64,000 bases of DNA from Hymenobacter glacieicola (GTDB taxonomy: Bacteria > Bacteroidota > Bacteroidia > Cytophagales > Hymenobacteraceae), in contig NZ_BMGS01000008.1 of assembly GCF_014640315.1 (NCBI RefSeq), positions 62,001 through 126,000 on the forward strand, given 5' to 3'. A program made the position numbers and the translations under genes. Below are positions 53,233-61,631 of the stretch, one piece after another. Numbering within the stretch: position 1 is the stretch's first letter; every line of letters begins with the position of its first letter. Below the pieces are notes generated by a model that saw only the letters and a program-made list of their open reading frames with translations, made no database searches and was not told the origin of the DNA.

Positions 53233-53418
53233 ATGACCATTTCTCATCGCGCCGCCGTCGCGTCGGCCGCCGCCCTCGAAACTGCCAAACCCATGAAAGT
53301 TGCCCGTATTGCCTGCTGCTGTAAGCTCTCGGATTTGTTGCCGCTGGTGCAGCAGTTGCACCGCGAGGTAGCCCGCACCAACGCTGCTCGTGGCAGTCAG
53401 CGTTCGGAGGCGGCATAA
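53233..53418 (+). CDS. Possible small protein with Cys triplet
   Basis: A 61-codon frame lies between the inverted repeat and the hydrolase gene. It encodes KVARIACCCKLSDLLPLV followed by an amphipathic helix (QQLHREVARTN). An inner ATG at 53293 would give 41 residues starting MKVARIACCC. I know no homologue. Coding status rests on position in the cassette and on the ordered hydrophobic/charged pattern. Confidence 0.35.
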   Translation: MTISHRAAVASAAALETAKPMKVARIACCCKLSDLLPLVQQLHREVARTNAARGSQRSEAA

Positions 53419-53474
53419 GGCACATCCGGAGGCGGGAGTGGTAACCCTGCGGCGGCGGGTGGGGTAGGAAGCAT

Positions 53475-54377
53475 ATGGCTTTCGAACTTGAGCATCACCT
53501 CGTGTCAACCAACGGCATCAGCCTGCACGTGGTGCAGTGCGGCCCCGCAAACGGGCCCCTGGTTGTGCTGCTGCACGGTTTCCCGGAGTTCTGGTACGGG
53601 TGGCGCCACCAGCTACAAGCCCTGGCCGCCGCCGGTTACCGCGTGTGGGCTCCCGATCAGCGCGGCTACAACCTCAGCGACAAGCCCGCCCGCGTGGCCG
53701 ATTACCGCATGGAACAGCTGGGCGCCGATATTCTGGGGCTTCTGGATGCTGCTGGTCAGAAGAAGGCCGTAGTAATTGGCCACGACTGGGGCGCAGCCGT
53801 GGCGTGGTGGCTGGCCGCGCAACATCCCGAGCGCCTGCACCGGGTAGTAATCCTGAACGTGCCCCACCCGGCGGTGCTGGGCCGTGCCCTGCGCCGGACG
53901 CCGCGCCAGCTGCTGAAAAGCTGGTACATCTTCTTTTTTCAGCTGCCGTGGCTACCCGAGCAGCTGTTTCGGCGCCGCCAGTTCCGGTTTGGGCGCGGCG
54001 CGCTGCGGGGCACCAGTCGGCCGGGTACGTTTTCTACCGCAGACCTGCACGTGTACACCGAGGCCTGGGCGCAGCCGGGGGCCGTTACCGGCATGATTAA
54101 CTGGTACCGCGCCGCCTTCCGTACCCCCCGCCAAACCGGCCGGCCGGGCCGGATTGCCATTCCCGTCCGGATGCTGTGGGGCCGCCAGGATGCTTTTCTG
54201 GAGCCTGAGCTGGCTCAACTAAGCCTGGAAATGTGTGAGCAGGGCGAGCTAACGTACTTCAACCACGCTACCCACTGGCTGCACCAGGAAGAGCCCGAAG
54301 CCGTGAATACGCTGCTGCTAGAGTTTCTGCGAGCCGACAGGGCCGCGCTTCCCTTACCTGATAACGCACGCGCATGA
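53475..54377 (+). CDS. Epoxide hydrolase-like alpha/beta hydrolase
   Basis: The 300-residue enzyme has an Asp nucleophile (Asp104 in VIGHDWGAAVAWW) and the oxyanion motif LLHGFPEFWYGWRHQ. WGRQDAFLEPE supplies a possible acid and NHATHWLHQEEP the catalytic His. This combination is typical of soluble epoxide hydrolases and related dehalogenases. Its stop codon overlaps the start of the DUF4130 gene (ATGA, 54374-54377), implying translational coupling. A hydrolase of this type between the radical SAM and DUF4130 genes is not something I recall as standard. Confidence 0.9.
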   Translation: MAFELEHHLVSTNGISLHVVQCGPANGPLVVLLHGFPEFWYGWRHQLQALAAAGYRVWAPDQRGYNLSDKPARVADYRMEQLGADILGLLDAAGQKKAVVIGHDWGAAVAWWLAAQHPERLHRVVILNVPHPAVLGRALRRTPRQLLKSWYIFFFQLPWLPEQLFRRRQFRFGRGALRGTSRPGTFSTADLHVYTEAWAQPGAVTGMINWYRAAFRTPRQTGRPGRIAIPVRMLWGRQDAFLEPELAQLSLEMCEQGELTYFNHATHWLHQEEPEAVNTLLLEFLRADRAALPLPDNARA

Positions 54378-55342
54378 GTCGTTCCCTTTCGCCCCTGAAC
54401 TCCCGCCGAAAGGCAGCCCCCACGAAGGCCGCCGGCCCGGTAACCCCGCGCCCCACCGTGGTGCAGCTAACCAACCCGCCGCTGGATTACGCCTATGATG
54501 GCTCGTTTGAGGGGTTGCTGACGGTGCTGTTTAACATCTACGACCGGAAAGCGGCTCCTAACAGCATTCAGCCGTTGGGGGCGGTGCAGGGTGGCCTTTT
54601 TGCCCAGCCCATCCAGATTGCTACCCACGAGGCTACGGCGGCGCGGGTGTGGGAGGGCCTGCTGCGCCACATGGACCAGGAGGCCCGCACCCGCTTGTTT
54701 CACACGTTTCTGAGCGAGCAGCCCGATCGGGAGCTGCTCATCTTCCGCTACGCCGACCTGGCCATGCGCGCCGGCCGCGACATCTCCGACAACTACGCCG
54801 ACGACAACGTGCGCCGCGTTGCCGGCATTGCCCAGCAGATGTACCGCGAAAAGCACCGCATGGAAGCCTTCGTACGCTTCGAGAAAACCTCCGACGGCCT
54901 GTTTCACGCCACCATTGACCCCGACTTTGACGTGCTGCCGCTGATTGCGCCCCATTTCACCAAGCGCTACGCCGACCAGCGCTGGCTGATTTTCGACCAG
55001 CGCCGCCGCTACGGGCTGTATTATGACCTGACCCGCACCGATGTGGTACAGTTTGAAACCACTACCCCCCAGCGCACCACCGATATTTCCGCTACCGTCC
55101 TGGATGAGCGGGAGCCGTTGTTCAAGCTCTTGTGGCAGTCTTACTTCGACCACGTTAATATTCCGGAGCGCAAGAACATGAAGCTGCACCGGCGCCACAT
55201 GCCCCTGCGCTACTGGCGCTACCTGAGCGAAAAGCAACCCCGGGAGCAGCGCTTTGAGCCCATTAAGAACAAGCGCCCGGTGCAGCCCGGTGGGCCGGCC
55301 CTAAGTGAGGGAGGTAGTGCGCTGCAGGAGGAAAAAGGGTAA
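54374..55342 (+). CDS. DUF4130 protein (putative DNA repair partner of the radical SAM enzyme)
   Basis: The 322-residue protein has a short basic N-terminal extension, then the family start YAYDGSFEGLLTVLFNIYDRK (residues 36-56). This is followed by YADLAMRAGRDISDNYAD, REKHRMEAFVRFEKTSDGLF and the DUF4130 end YFDHVNIPERKNMKLHRRHM. Members are annotated as putative DNA metabolism or repair proteins and occur next to the HhH radical SAM protein. The last 40 residues are a Pro/Gly-rich tail. Its start overlaps the hydrolase stop. Confidence 0.9.
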   Translation: MSRSLSPLNSRRKAAPTKAAGPVTPRPTVVQLTNPPLDYAYDGSFEGLLTVLFNIYDRKAAPNSIQPLGAVQGGLFAQPIQIATHEATAARVWEGLLRHMDQEARTRLFHTFLSEQPDRELLIFRYADLAMRAGRDISDNYADDNVRRVAGIAQQMYREKHRMEAFVRFEKTSDGLFHATIDPDFDVLPLIAPHFTKRYADQRWLIFDQRRRYGLYYDLTRTDVVQFETTTPQRTTDISATVLDEREPLFKLLWQSYFDHVNIPERKNMKLHRRHMPLRYWRYLSEKQPREQRFEPIKNKRPVQPGGPALSEGGSALQEEKG

Positions 55343-55421
55343 TTTGCGCCCACTCCGGGGCCAGAAGGTTATCATTTGTCTCTGGAATTCTGAGCCTTTC
55401 TTCCGACTTACTACCTATTCT

Positions 55422-56282
55422 ATGGGTTCTACTACGCTCGTTTTCGGAGCCTCCGGGCAATTGGGGCAGTGCCTGCAGCACGTGGCCAAGGAGCGACACC
55501 TGTCCAGCCTGGTGTTTCTGCCAGAAGACCAAGCCAACATCCTGAACGTGGCAGCGTTGCAGGCCGTGTTTGCCCAGTATCAGCCGGGCTATGTCATCAA
55601 CTGCGCCGCTTACACTGCCGTTGATAAGGCCGAGGACGAGGTAGAAATTGCCCGCAAAGTAAACCGCGACGGGGCCGAGAACTTGGCGCGACTGTGCAGC
55701 GAGTACGGGGCCACTTTCATCCATATTTCCACCGATTTTGTGTTTGCCGGCACCGGCAACACGCCCCTGCTGGAAACAGATGAGGCCGCGCCCATCAGCG
55801 TGTACGGCCTCACCAAGCTGGAAGGCGAGCAGGTAATTCCGGCCCACACCAGCCAGTATTTCATTCTGCGCACCAGCTGGCTGTACTCGGAATACGCGGG
55901 CAACTTTGTGAAGACCATGCTCCGGTTTGGCCGGGAGCGGGAGGAGCTGAAGGTTATCTGGGACCAGGCCGGCACGCCTACTTACGCCATTGATCTGGCG
56001 GGCTGCATCCTTACCATCATCGAAAGCCAGAGCCAGCAGTACGGCATTTACCACTACAGCAACGAGGGCCTGACTTCCTGGTACGATTTCGCGGTAGCCA
56101 TTTTCGAGCTGAGCAACACGCCGGTACGAACCCTGCCCATTCGTACCGCCGAATACCCCACCAAGGCCACCCGCCCCGCCTATTCCGTCATGGACAAGAC
56201 CAAGGCCAAAACCCAGCTCGGCGTAGCTATTCCCCACTGGCGCGACAGTCTGAAGGTGTGTTTGAGCCGGTTGGAGGCGTAG
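55422..56282 (+). CDS. rfbD: dTDP-4-dehydrorhamnose reductase
   Basis: This 286-residue SDR-fold enzyme reduces dTDP-4-dehydro-L-rhamnose for cell-surface polysaccharide. It starts VFGASGQLGQ (NADPH-binding loop), with VINCAAYTAVDKAE, ISTDFVF and the active-site Tyr-x3-Lys in YGLTKLEGE, and TSWLYSEYAGNFVKTML after it. The other rhamnose genes are not here. I use the ATG at 55422; the in-frame sequence from 55305 overlaps the DUF4130 gene. Confidence 0.93.
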   Translation: MGSTTLVFGASGQLGQCLQHVAKERHLSSLVFLPEDQANILNVAALQAVFAQYQPGYVINCAAYTAVDKAEDEVEIARKVNRDGAENLARLCSEYGATFIHISTDFVFAGTGNTPLLETDEAAPISVYGLTKLEGEQVIPAHTSQYFILRTSWLYSEYAGNFVKTMLRFGREREELKVIWDQAGTPTYAIDLAGCILTIIESQSQQYGIYHYSNEGLTSWYDFAVAIFELSNTPVRTLPIRTAEYPTKATRPAYSVMDKTKAKTQLGVAIPHWRDSLKVCLSRLEA

Positions 56283-56293
56283 GCAAGCGCCAA

Positions 56294-56358
56294 GCCGTTC
56301 AACTAAAAAGTCCTTGCACCAGGTAATTGCTGATGCAAGGACTTTTTAGTTGAACGGC
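56294..56358. terminator. Bidirectional terminator, perfect 25-bp arms
   Basis: Positions 56294-56318 and 56334-56358 are exact reverse complements around a 15-nt loop. They include AAAAAGTCCTTGCA and its mirror with TTTTT. It serves rfbD and the convergent MFS gene. The right arm runs 13 bp into the MFS gene and encodes its last residues. Confidence 0.93.
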
Positions 56359-57599
56359 ATACCTCTTCTGGGTGCTGGAGCTGCCCCGCGTCCGTAAAAC
56401 CGGTTTGCCAGGTACGCCAGCGCCACAAAGCTCAGCCCTACCCCGCATACGCCCGGCCATCCAAAACGGGCCCACGCCAGGCCGCCAATCAGGGAGCCCG
56501 CGGAAGCCCCTATGAAACAGGCCGTCATGTACACGGTGTTCAGGCGGCTGCGGGCCTCGGGCAGGAGCGTGAAGATGCGGGCCTGGTTGGAAATATGAGT
56601 CATTTGCTGGCCCACATCCAGAATGACTACCCCGCTAATCAGCCCAAGCAAATAGTAGCCGCCGAAACCTAGCAGCAGGTAGGCGCCCAAAAACAGCAGA
56701 ATCCCGAGGTTGAGGGCGTAGTCGGCGCCTTTGCTATCCGCCGATTTACCGGCGAAGGAAGCGGCAAAGGCCCCGCTGGCCCCGATGAGGCCGAATAAAC
56801 CGGCTACATCAGAGTGGTAGTGATAGGCGTCGCTTTCCAGGAAAAATACCAGGGTAGTCCAGAACGCGCTGAAGCCGGCAAACATGCAGGCGCCCACCAG
56901 CGCCGAGCGGCGCAGCACCGGCAGCTCCCGCGTAAGTGTGCCCAACGACCGGAGCAGGCTGCCATAGCTGCCCGCAAACTGGGGCTGGTTGCGCGGCAGC
57001 ATGCGGGCCAGAATGCCCGTTAGCACTACCATGACTCCGGCCCCGGCCCAGAACATGGTACGCCAGCCGAAGTGCAGCCCCACGTAGCCGCTGATGGTGC
57101 GCGAGAGCAGAATGCCAATCAATAACCCGCTCATGACCTTGCCTACTACGCGGCCCCGCTCTTCGTCGCTGGCCAGGGAGGCGGCCATTGGAATCAGCAG
57201 TTGGGGCACGGCCGAGAAAATACCGATCAGCAGGCTGGCGGCGGCCAACAGAGCAAACGTGGGCGCGAAGGCGGCCCCGGCCATGCACCCGGCGGCGCAC
57301 AGCAGCAGCGCCAGAATCAGGCTTTTCCTTTCCCGCTTGTCGCCCAAAGGTACTACCAGCAGCAGGCCCAGGGTGTACCCTACCTGCGTAATGGTGGCTA
57401 CCAGGCTGACCCGGCTTTCGGCCACCCCGAAGGTGCGCCCAATTTCAGCCAGCAAGGGTTGGTTGTAGTAAATATTGGCTACCACCAGCCCGCAGGTAAC
57501 GGCCATCAGCCAGACCAGAGCCGGAGCCAGGGGGCGGGAAGGAGTAAGACGAGCGTCTTCTGTCACGGGCTGAACTTCAGCCGCTACGGCTTCTCTCAT
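56346..57599 (-). CDS. MFS transporter
   Basis: The 417-residue protein has about twelve transmembrane segments. The MFS loop 2-3 motif is recognisable as VPLGDKRERKSLI after the second and third helices, and the loop 8-9 counterpart is weak. NIYYNQPLLAEIGRTFG is a typical start for the sugar/drug efflux group. Substrate unknown. It is encoded 126 bp from the AraC-type regulator, which could control it. Its C-terminal codons are part of the bidirectional terminator. Confidence 0.9.
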   Translation of the reverse strand: MREAVAAEVQPVTEDARLTPSRPLAPALVWLMAVTCGLVVANIYYNQPLLAEIGRTFGVAESRVSLVATITQVGYTLGLLLVVPLGDKRERKSLILALLLCAAGCMAGAAFAPTFALLAAASLLIGIFSAVPQLLIPMAASLASDEERGRVVGKVMSGLLIGILLSRTISGYVGLHFGWRTMFWAGAGVMVVLTGILARMLPRNQPQFAGSYGSLLRSLGTLTRELPVLRRSALVGACMFAGFSAFWTTLVFFLESDAYHYHSDVAGLFGLIGASGAFAASFAGKSADSKGADYALNLGILLFLGAYLLLGFGGYYLLGLISGVVILDVGQQMTHISNQARIFTLLPEARSRLNTVYMTACFIGASAGSLIGGLAWARFGWPGVCGVGLSFVALAYLANRFYGRGAAPAPRRGMPFN

Positions 57600-57724
57600 G
57601 AGGATAGTGCGCGCGGCGGCCCTACGAGGGCCGCCTTGGTGGCCTCACCTAACAGCTTGCCGGGGCGGAAGGTTGTTTTCTACCCAAAAAGTAGCCTGCC
57701 TGAAGGCCAAAGAAGCGGAGCAGC

Positions 57725-58654
57725 CTACCCGGCAGCGTACTGCTTTTTGTACAGGCCCGGCGTAACGCCTGCGTACTGCTTGAACAGCTTCTGGAAATAA
57801 GCAGTGTTGTTGAAGCCGGCCCGGAAACACACCTCAGCCACCGTAGCAAGCGGATTGCGCAGCAGGCGCTTGGCCTCCGTGAGACGCTCCTGAATGATAT
57901 ATTCCACTGGCGTTAGGCCCAATTCGCGCTTGAACACCCGGAAGAAAGTGGCCTTGCTCATGCAGGCCAGCTCACTGAGCTTTTCTACTGTTATCTGCTC
58001 GGTGAGGTGCTGTTTGATGTACTGCACCACGGCCGCAAACCGGTGCGAGGCGGCGTGCTGGGTGTAGTTGCGGAACAGCAGCTGGCGGGCCTGGGTCTGC
58101 ATCAGGCGCACCAGCATTTCCTGAATCGTGAACGTGGCCAGCACATCCTTAATGCGGCCCGTGTCGCGGGAGAGCTGCACCAGTCGCTCCAGAGTGCCGG
58201 TCAGCTCGGGCGTATTCTGAAAGTGGGCGTAGTCATGCACATCCAGGTGCCAAGGCAAGTGAGCTTCAGCCCGCGGGTACTCCTCGTTCAGCAAGTCAAC
58301 GGTCTGGCGGATGGTATGCGTTGGAATGGCCACGGCCAGGCACTGGGTGGGGTGCACCTCGTCAGCCTCCGGAAAGTCGATAACCATGGTTTCCTCTTCG
58401 CCCACTACCACCGACTCACCGGGCAGGTACTCGAACGCCGGCCGGCCCGGCAGGTGCATGACCTTCTTGCCCCGCAGCATGGTAGTCAGCACCACGTGGC
58501 CCATGCTGAGCGGCACCCTATGAGCTGTGCGGTGGGTTTCGAACACGTTTAGCTCGAAGGCTTCCAGCGAATACACCGTACGGTTCTCAATCAGGGTGGT
58601 GAGCTGCTGGGGCTGGTGCAGCGCAATAGGGGCCGGGAGGTGGGGAGTAGGCAT
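57725..58654 (-). CDS. AraC-family transcriptional regulator
   Basis: From the ATG at 58654 there are 309 residues. The N-terminal part (RTVYSLEAFELNVFETHRTA) resembles the AraC N-type sensor domain, and two C-terminal helix-turn-helix motifs follow (EKLSELACMSKATFFRVFKR and ATVAEVCFRAGFNNTAYFQK). The gene is divergent from an aldehyde dehydrogenase, the usual arrangement for regulators of this subfamily, so control of that gene by an aldehyde or alcohol is likely. The frame beyond the ATG is open but not protein-like. Confidence 0.92.
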   Translation of the reverse strand: MPTPHLPAPIALHQPQQLTTLIENRTVYSLEAFELNVFETHRTAHRVPLSMGHVVLTTMLRGKKVMHLPGRPAFEYLPGESVVVGEEETMVIDFPEADEVHPTQCLAVAIPTHTIRQTVDLLNEEYPRAEAHLPWHLDVHDYAHFQNTPELTGTLERLVQLSRDTGRIKDVLATFTIQEMLVRLMQTQARQLLFRNYTQHAASHRFAAVVQYIKQHLTEQITVEKLSELACMSKATFFRVFKRELGLTPVEYIIQERLTEAKRLLRNPLATVAEVCFRAGFNNTAYFQKLFKQYAGVTPGLYKKQYAAG

Positions 58655-58873
58655 GGGCAGAGATGGGGCTTTCCTGCGAAAAGAACGGCGCGGTACTACA
58701 AGATAGCGAGTCCTGATGAAGGAGCCTATGGCCCTGGCTACTACCCACTTCGGCTCGGCACTAGGCAAGGAAACTTGCGACGATAAGTGGCTTTTGTGAG
58801 AGAATAGTAGAGCAAATCGGGGAGGTAGAAAAGCCATCTTGGAGCATCCAATTTCCACTACAATCCCACCAGA

Positions 58874-60400
58874 ATGGAAACCCTAGAAAAACCCACCACT
58901 CTTGTTGATCGGCCGAAATTCAAATCCCACTACGATAACTTCATTGGGGGTAAATGGGTAGCGCCGGTCAAGGGGCAGTACTTCGAAAACCCCTCACCCA
59001 TTGATGGTAAAGCCTTCTGTACAGTAGCCCGCAGTACCAAGGAAGATATTGAGCTGGCCCTGGACGCGGCCCACGAAGCCTTTACCTCATGGAGCAAGGC
59101 CTCGGCCACTACGCGCAGCAACGTGCTGCTTAAGATTGCCGACGTCATGGAGGCCAACCTGGCCCACCTGGCGGCGGTAGAAACCGTGGAAAACGGCAAA
59201 GCCATCCGCGAAACCATGGCCGCCGACCTGCCCCTGGCCATCGACCATTTCCGCTACTTCGCGGGCGTGATTCGGGCCGAGGAAGGCTCGGCTACGGAAC
59301 TCAACGAAAACACCCTGTCGCTGGTGATTCAGGAGCCGCTGGGAGTAGTGGGCCAGATTATTCCCTGGAACTTTCCGCTGCTAATGGCCACCTGGAAAAT
59401 TGCGCCGGCCCTGGCCGCGGGCTGCTGCGTGGTGGTAAAGCCGGCCGAACAGACGCCCGCCTCCATTATGGTGCTCATGGAAATGATTCAGGACATCGTG
59501 CCCGCCGGGGTCATCAACGTGGTGAACGGCTTCGGGCTGGAAGCCGGCAAGCCCCTGGCCAGCAACAAGCGCGTGCAGAAAGTGGCCTTCACCGGCGAAA
59601 CCACCACCGGCCGCTTGATTCTGCAGTACGCCGCCGAAAACATCATTCCCGTGACTATGGAGCTGGGCGGCAAGTCGCCAAACATCTTTTGCAAATCGGT
59701 GATGGACCACGATGACGACTTCCTGGACAAGTGCCTGGAGGGCGCGGCCATGTTTGCGCTAAACCAGGGCGAAATCTGCACCTGCCCCTCGCGCCTGCTC
59801 ATTCACGAGGACATCTACGACGAATTTATGCCCCGCCTGATTGAGCGAGTGCAGGCCATCCGGCTGGGCCACCCCCTCGACATGGAAACCATGATGGGAG
59901 CCCAGGCCAGCAACGACCAGTACGAGAAAATCCTGAGCTACCTGGAAATTGGGAAAGCAGAAGGCGCCGAGGTGCTGACCGGCGGCGAAGCATACACCCA
60001 GGAGCACGACGAACTGGCGGAGGGCTACTACATCAAGCCCACCATCTTCCGCGGGCACAACAAGATGCGCATCTTCCAGGAGGAAATCTTCGGGCCGGTG
60101 CTGTCCGTGACTACCTTCCGCGACAACGACGAAGCCATTGCCCTGGCCAACGACACGCTCTACGGCCTCGGCGCCGGCCTCTGGAGCCGCGACGCCCACG
60201 AGCTCTACCAGATGCCACGCGCCATTCAGGCCGGCCGCGTGTGGGTCAACTGCTACCACGACTACCCCGCCGGGGCCCCCTTCGGCGGCTACAAAGCCTC
60301 CGGTTTTGGCCGCGAGAATCATAAAATGATGCTGGCCCACTACCGCCAGACCAAGAACATGCTCATCAGCTACAGCCAGCAGAAGCTGGGCTTCTTTTAA
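58874..60400 (+). CDS. Aldehyde dehydrogenase (AldB/ExaC-like)
   Basis: This 508-residue NAD(P)-dependent enzyme oxidises aldehydes to acids. Its catalytic pair is Glu263 ([10 protein letters not shown]) and Cys302 in [29 protein letters not shown] and [11 protein letters not shown] form the nucleotide region. The length and the [15 protein letters not shown] end match AldB/ExaC acetaldehyde dehydrogenases. The AraC gene is divergent, and a DUF779 gene lies downstream, a frequent companion of this subfamily. Confidence 0.95.
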   Translation: METLEKPTTLVDRPKFKSHYDNFIGGKWVAPVKGQYFENPSPIDGKAFCTVARSTKEDIELALDAAHEAFTSWSKASATTRSNVLLKIADVMEANLAHLAAVETVENGKAIRETMAADLPLAIDHFRYFAGVIRAEEGSATELNENTLSLVIQEPLGVVGQIIPWNFPLLMATWKIAPALAAGCCVVVKPAEQTPASIMVLMEMIQDIVPAGVINVVNGFGLEAGKPLASNKRVQKVAFTGETTTGRLILQYAAENIIPVTMELGGKSPNIFCKSVMDHDDDFLDKCLEGAAMFALNQGEICTCPSRLLIHEDIYDEFMPRLIERVQAIRLGHPLDMETMMGAQASNDQYEKILSYLEIGKAEGAEVLTGGEAYTQEHDELAEGYYIKPTIFRGHNKMRIFQEEIFGPVLSVTTFRDNDEAIALANDTLYGLGAGLWSRDAHELYQMPRAIQAGRVWVNCYHDYPAGAPFGGYKASGFGRENHKMMLAHYRQTKNMLISYSQQKLGFF

Positions 60401-60670
60401 GAAGTAGAAGCTGAAACAAGGCATACATGGCAGGCAGATAACACTTGCCACGTGTGGCACTAGGGTACGTCATGCTGAGCCCCGGGAAGGCCTTGTCAGG
60501 TCAGCACGCCACTTGTTGCTACAACTCGTGCCTGCGTGCTAAAGTCCTTCACGAGGTTCAGCATGCCGTATTGTAGGTGGCATGCCGCAAGCCTAATAAG
60601 ATACGTTGGTTTTTGCTATTATTACAGTAAGTATCTTTTATTTAGTGCGTTACATTGGTAGTATTAGCCT
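60401..60670. other. 270-bp gap with repeat and A+T-rich tail
   Basis: The gap contains the palindromic element at 60467-60569, followed by an A+T-rich stretch of about 80 bp (60590-60670) ahead of the next ATG, which probably holds its promoter. Confidence 0.5.
60467..60569. repeat. Dispersed palindromic element, 'CTGAGC...GAAGG' family, copy 3
   Basis: ACGTCATGCTGAGCCCCGGG (left) and TCACGAGGTTCAGCATGCCGT (right) form imperfect arms of about 28 bp. The interior (GAAGGCCTTGTCAGG, TCAGCACGCCACTTGTTGCT) matches the elements at 3287 and 39413. Confidence 0.7.
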
Positions 60671-61021
60671 ATGTCCTTTATTAAACGTGTCGCGTTGCTT
60701 ATCATGCTTGGCTGCGCTACCTCCGTGGCTCAGGCGCAACTTCTGCCCGTGCCTAACAGCCGCAATCCTGATTGGGTGTTGGAAAAAGCGGCTGTGCCCA
60801 AGCCTGACGCATCTGTGCTGCCTCTTATCACCGACCGGATGCCCAACGCAGCGCAAAAAAGTATTTCCAGCAGTGGAAACCGCCATTACTGCTGGGACGC
60901 CCAGCAGCAGCTAGCCTATGAATGGGTTAGCCAGCCGGGACGAGTAGCGCCAGACCAACGCGTAACCGTGCGCGAAGAACGAACGGGCACTGCCTATACC
61001 TACCGCCGGCGGGCCAAGTAG
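60671..61021 (+). CDS. Small secreted protein of unknown function
   Basis: The 116-residue protein has a signal peptide (MSFIKRVALLIMLGCATSVAQ, cleaved near AQAQ) and a short hydrophilic body with Pro-rich start, one Cys (HYCWDA) and a basic end (TYRRRAK). No domain recognised. It lies 28 bp before the DUF779 gene and may be in the same transcript. Confidence 0.68.
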   Translation: MSFIKRVALLIMLGCATSVAQAQLLPVPNSRNPDWVLEKAAVPKPDASVLPLITDRMPNAAQKSISSSGNRHYCWDAQQQLAYEWVSQPGRVAPDQRVTVREERTGTAYTYRRRAK

Positions 61022-61049
61022 CCGGAACCTCATTTCCCACTTTCCACCC

Positions 61050-61451
61050 ATGCCTACTCCCCGCGTTCTGGCCACTCCCGCCGCCGAAGCCACCATTGAT
61101 TTATTGCGCGAGCAACATGGCCCGCTGATGTTCCACCAAAGCGGGGGCTGCTGTGACGGCTCCTCGCCCATGTGCTTTGCCAAGGGCGAGTTTCGGGTTG
61201 GCAGCTCCGACGTGTGGCTGGGCCAGATTCATGGGTGCGACTTTTTCATGAGCGCGGCGCAGTTTGAGTACTGGCAGCACACCCAGCTCATGGTGGATGT
61301 AACCAAGGGCCGGGGCGCCAGCTTCTCGCTGGAAATTCCACTTGGCGTACGGTTTCTGATTCGCTCCCGCCTGTTTACGGAGGAGGAATCCAGAAGCATG
61401 GCACCCGTGTATGACGGGGAGGAATATGTAGGCAGATCGGCGGAGGCCTAA
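61050..61451 (+). CDS. DUF779 family protein
   Basis: The 133-residue protein matches DUF779 as I know it: MFHQSGGCCDGSSPMCF, then WLGQIHGCDFFMSAAQFEYW and GASFSLEIPLGVRFLIRSR. The Cys-rich GGCCDG and CF segments and the HGC motif could bind metal. DUF779 genes sit close to AldB-type aldehyde dehydrogenases in many genomes, as here. A functional partnership is likely, but its nature is unknown. Confidence 0.88.
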   Translation: MPTPRVLATPAAEATIDLLREQHGPLMFHQSGGCCDGSSPMCFAKGEFRVGSSDVWLGQIHGCDFFMSAAQFEYWQHTQLMVDVTKGRGASFSLEIPLGVRFLIRSRLFTEEESRSMAPVYDGEEYVGRSAEA

Positions 61452-61631
61452 CGGGCAGCGGGCGTATGTACGGAGGGGTTTGTGCGTATTTGCGCGTGGT
61501 AAATGCGTGTAAGCCGGTAGAGAAATACGTGTTTTTCGACTGGTTTTCAAGGGAGAAGGGCGCGTATTCCTAAGAAGCCTATTCGGCTGAATAGGATGCC
61601 TGTCTGTTCTTTCACCCTTCACCTACACCGT

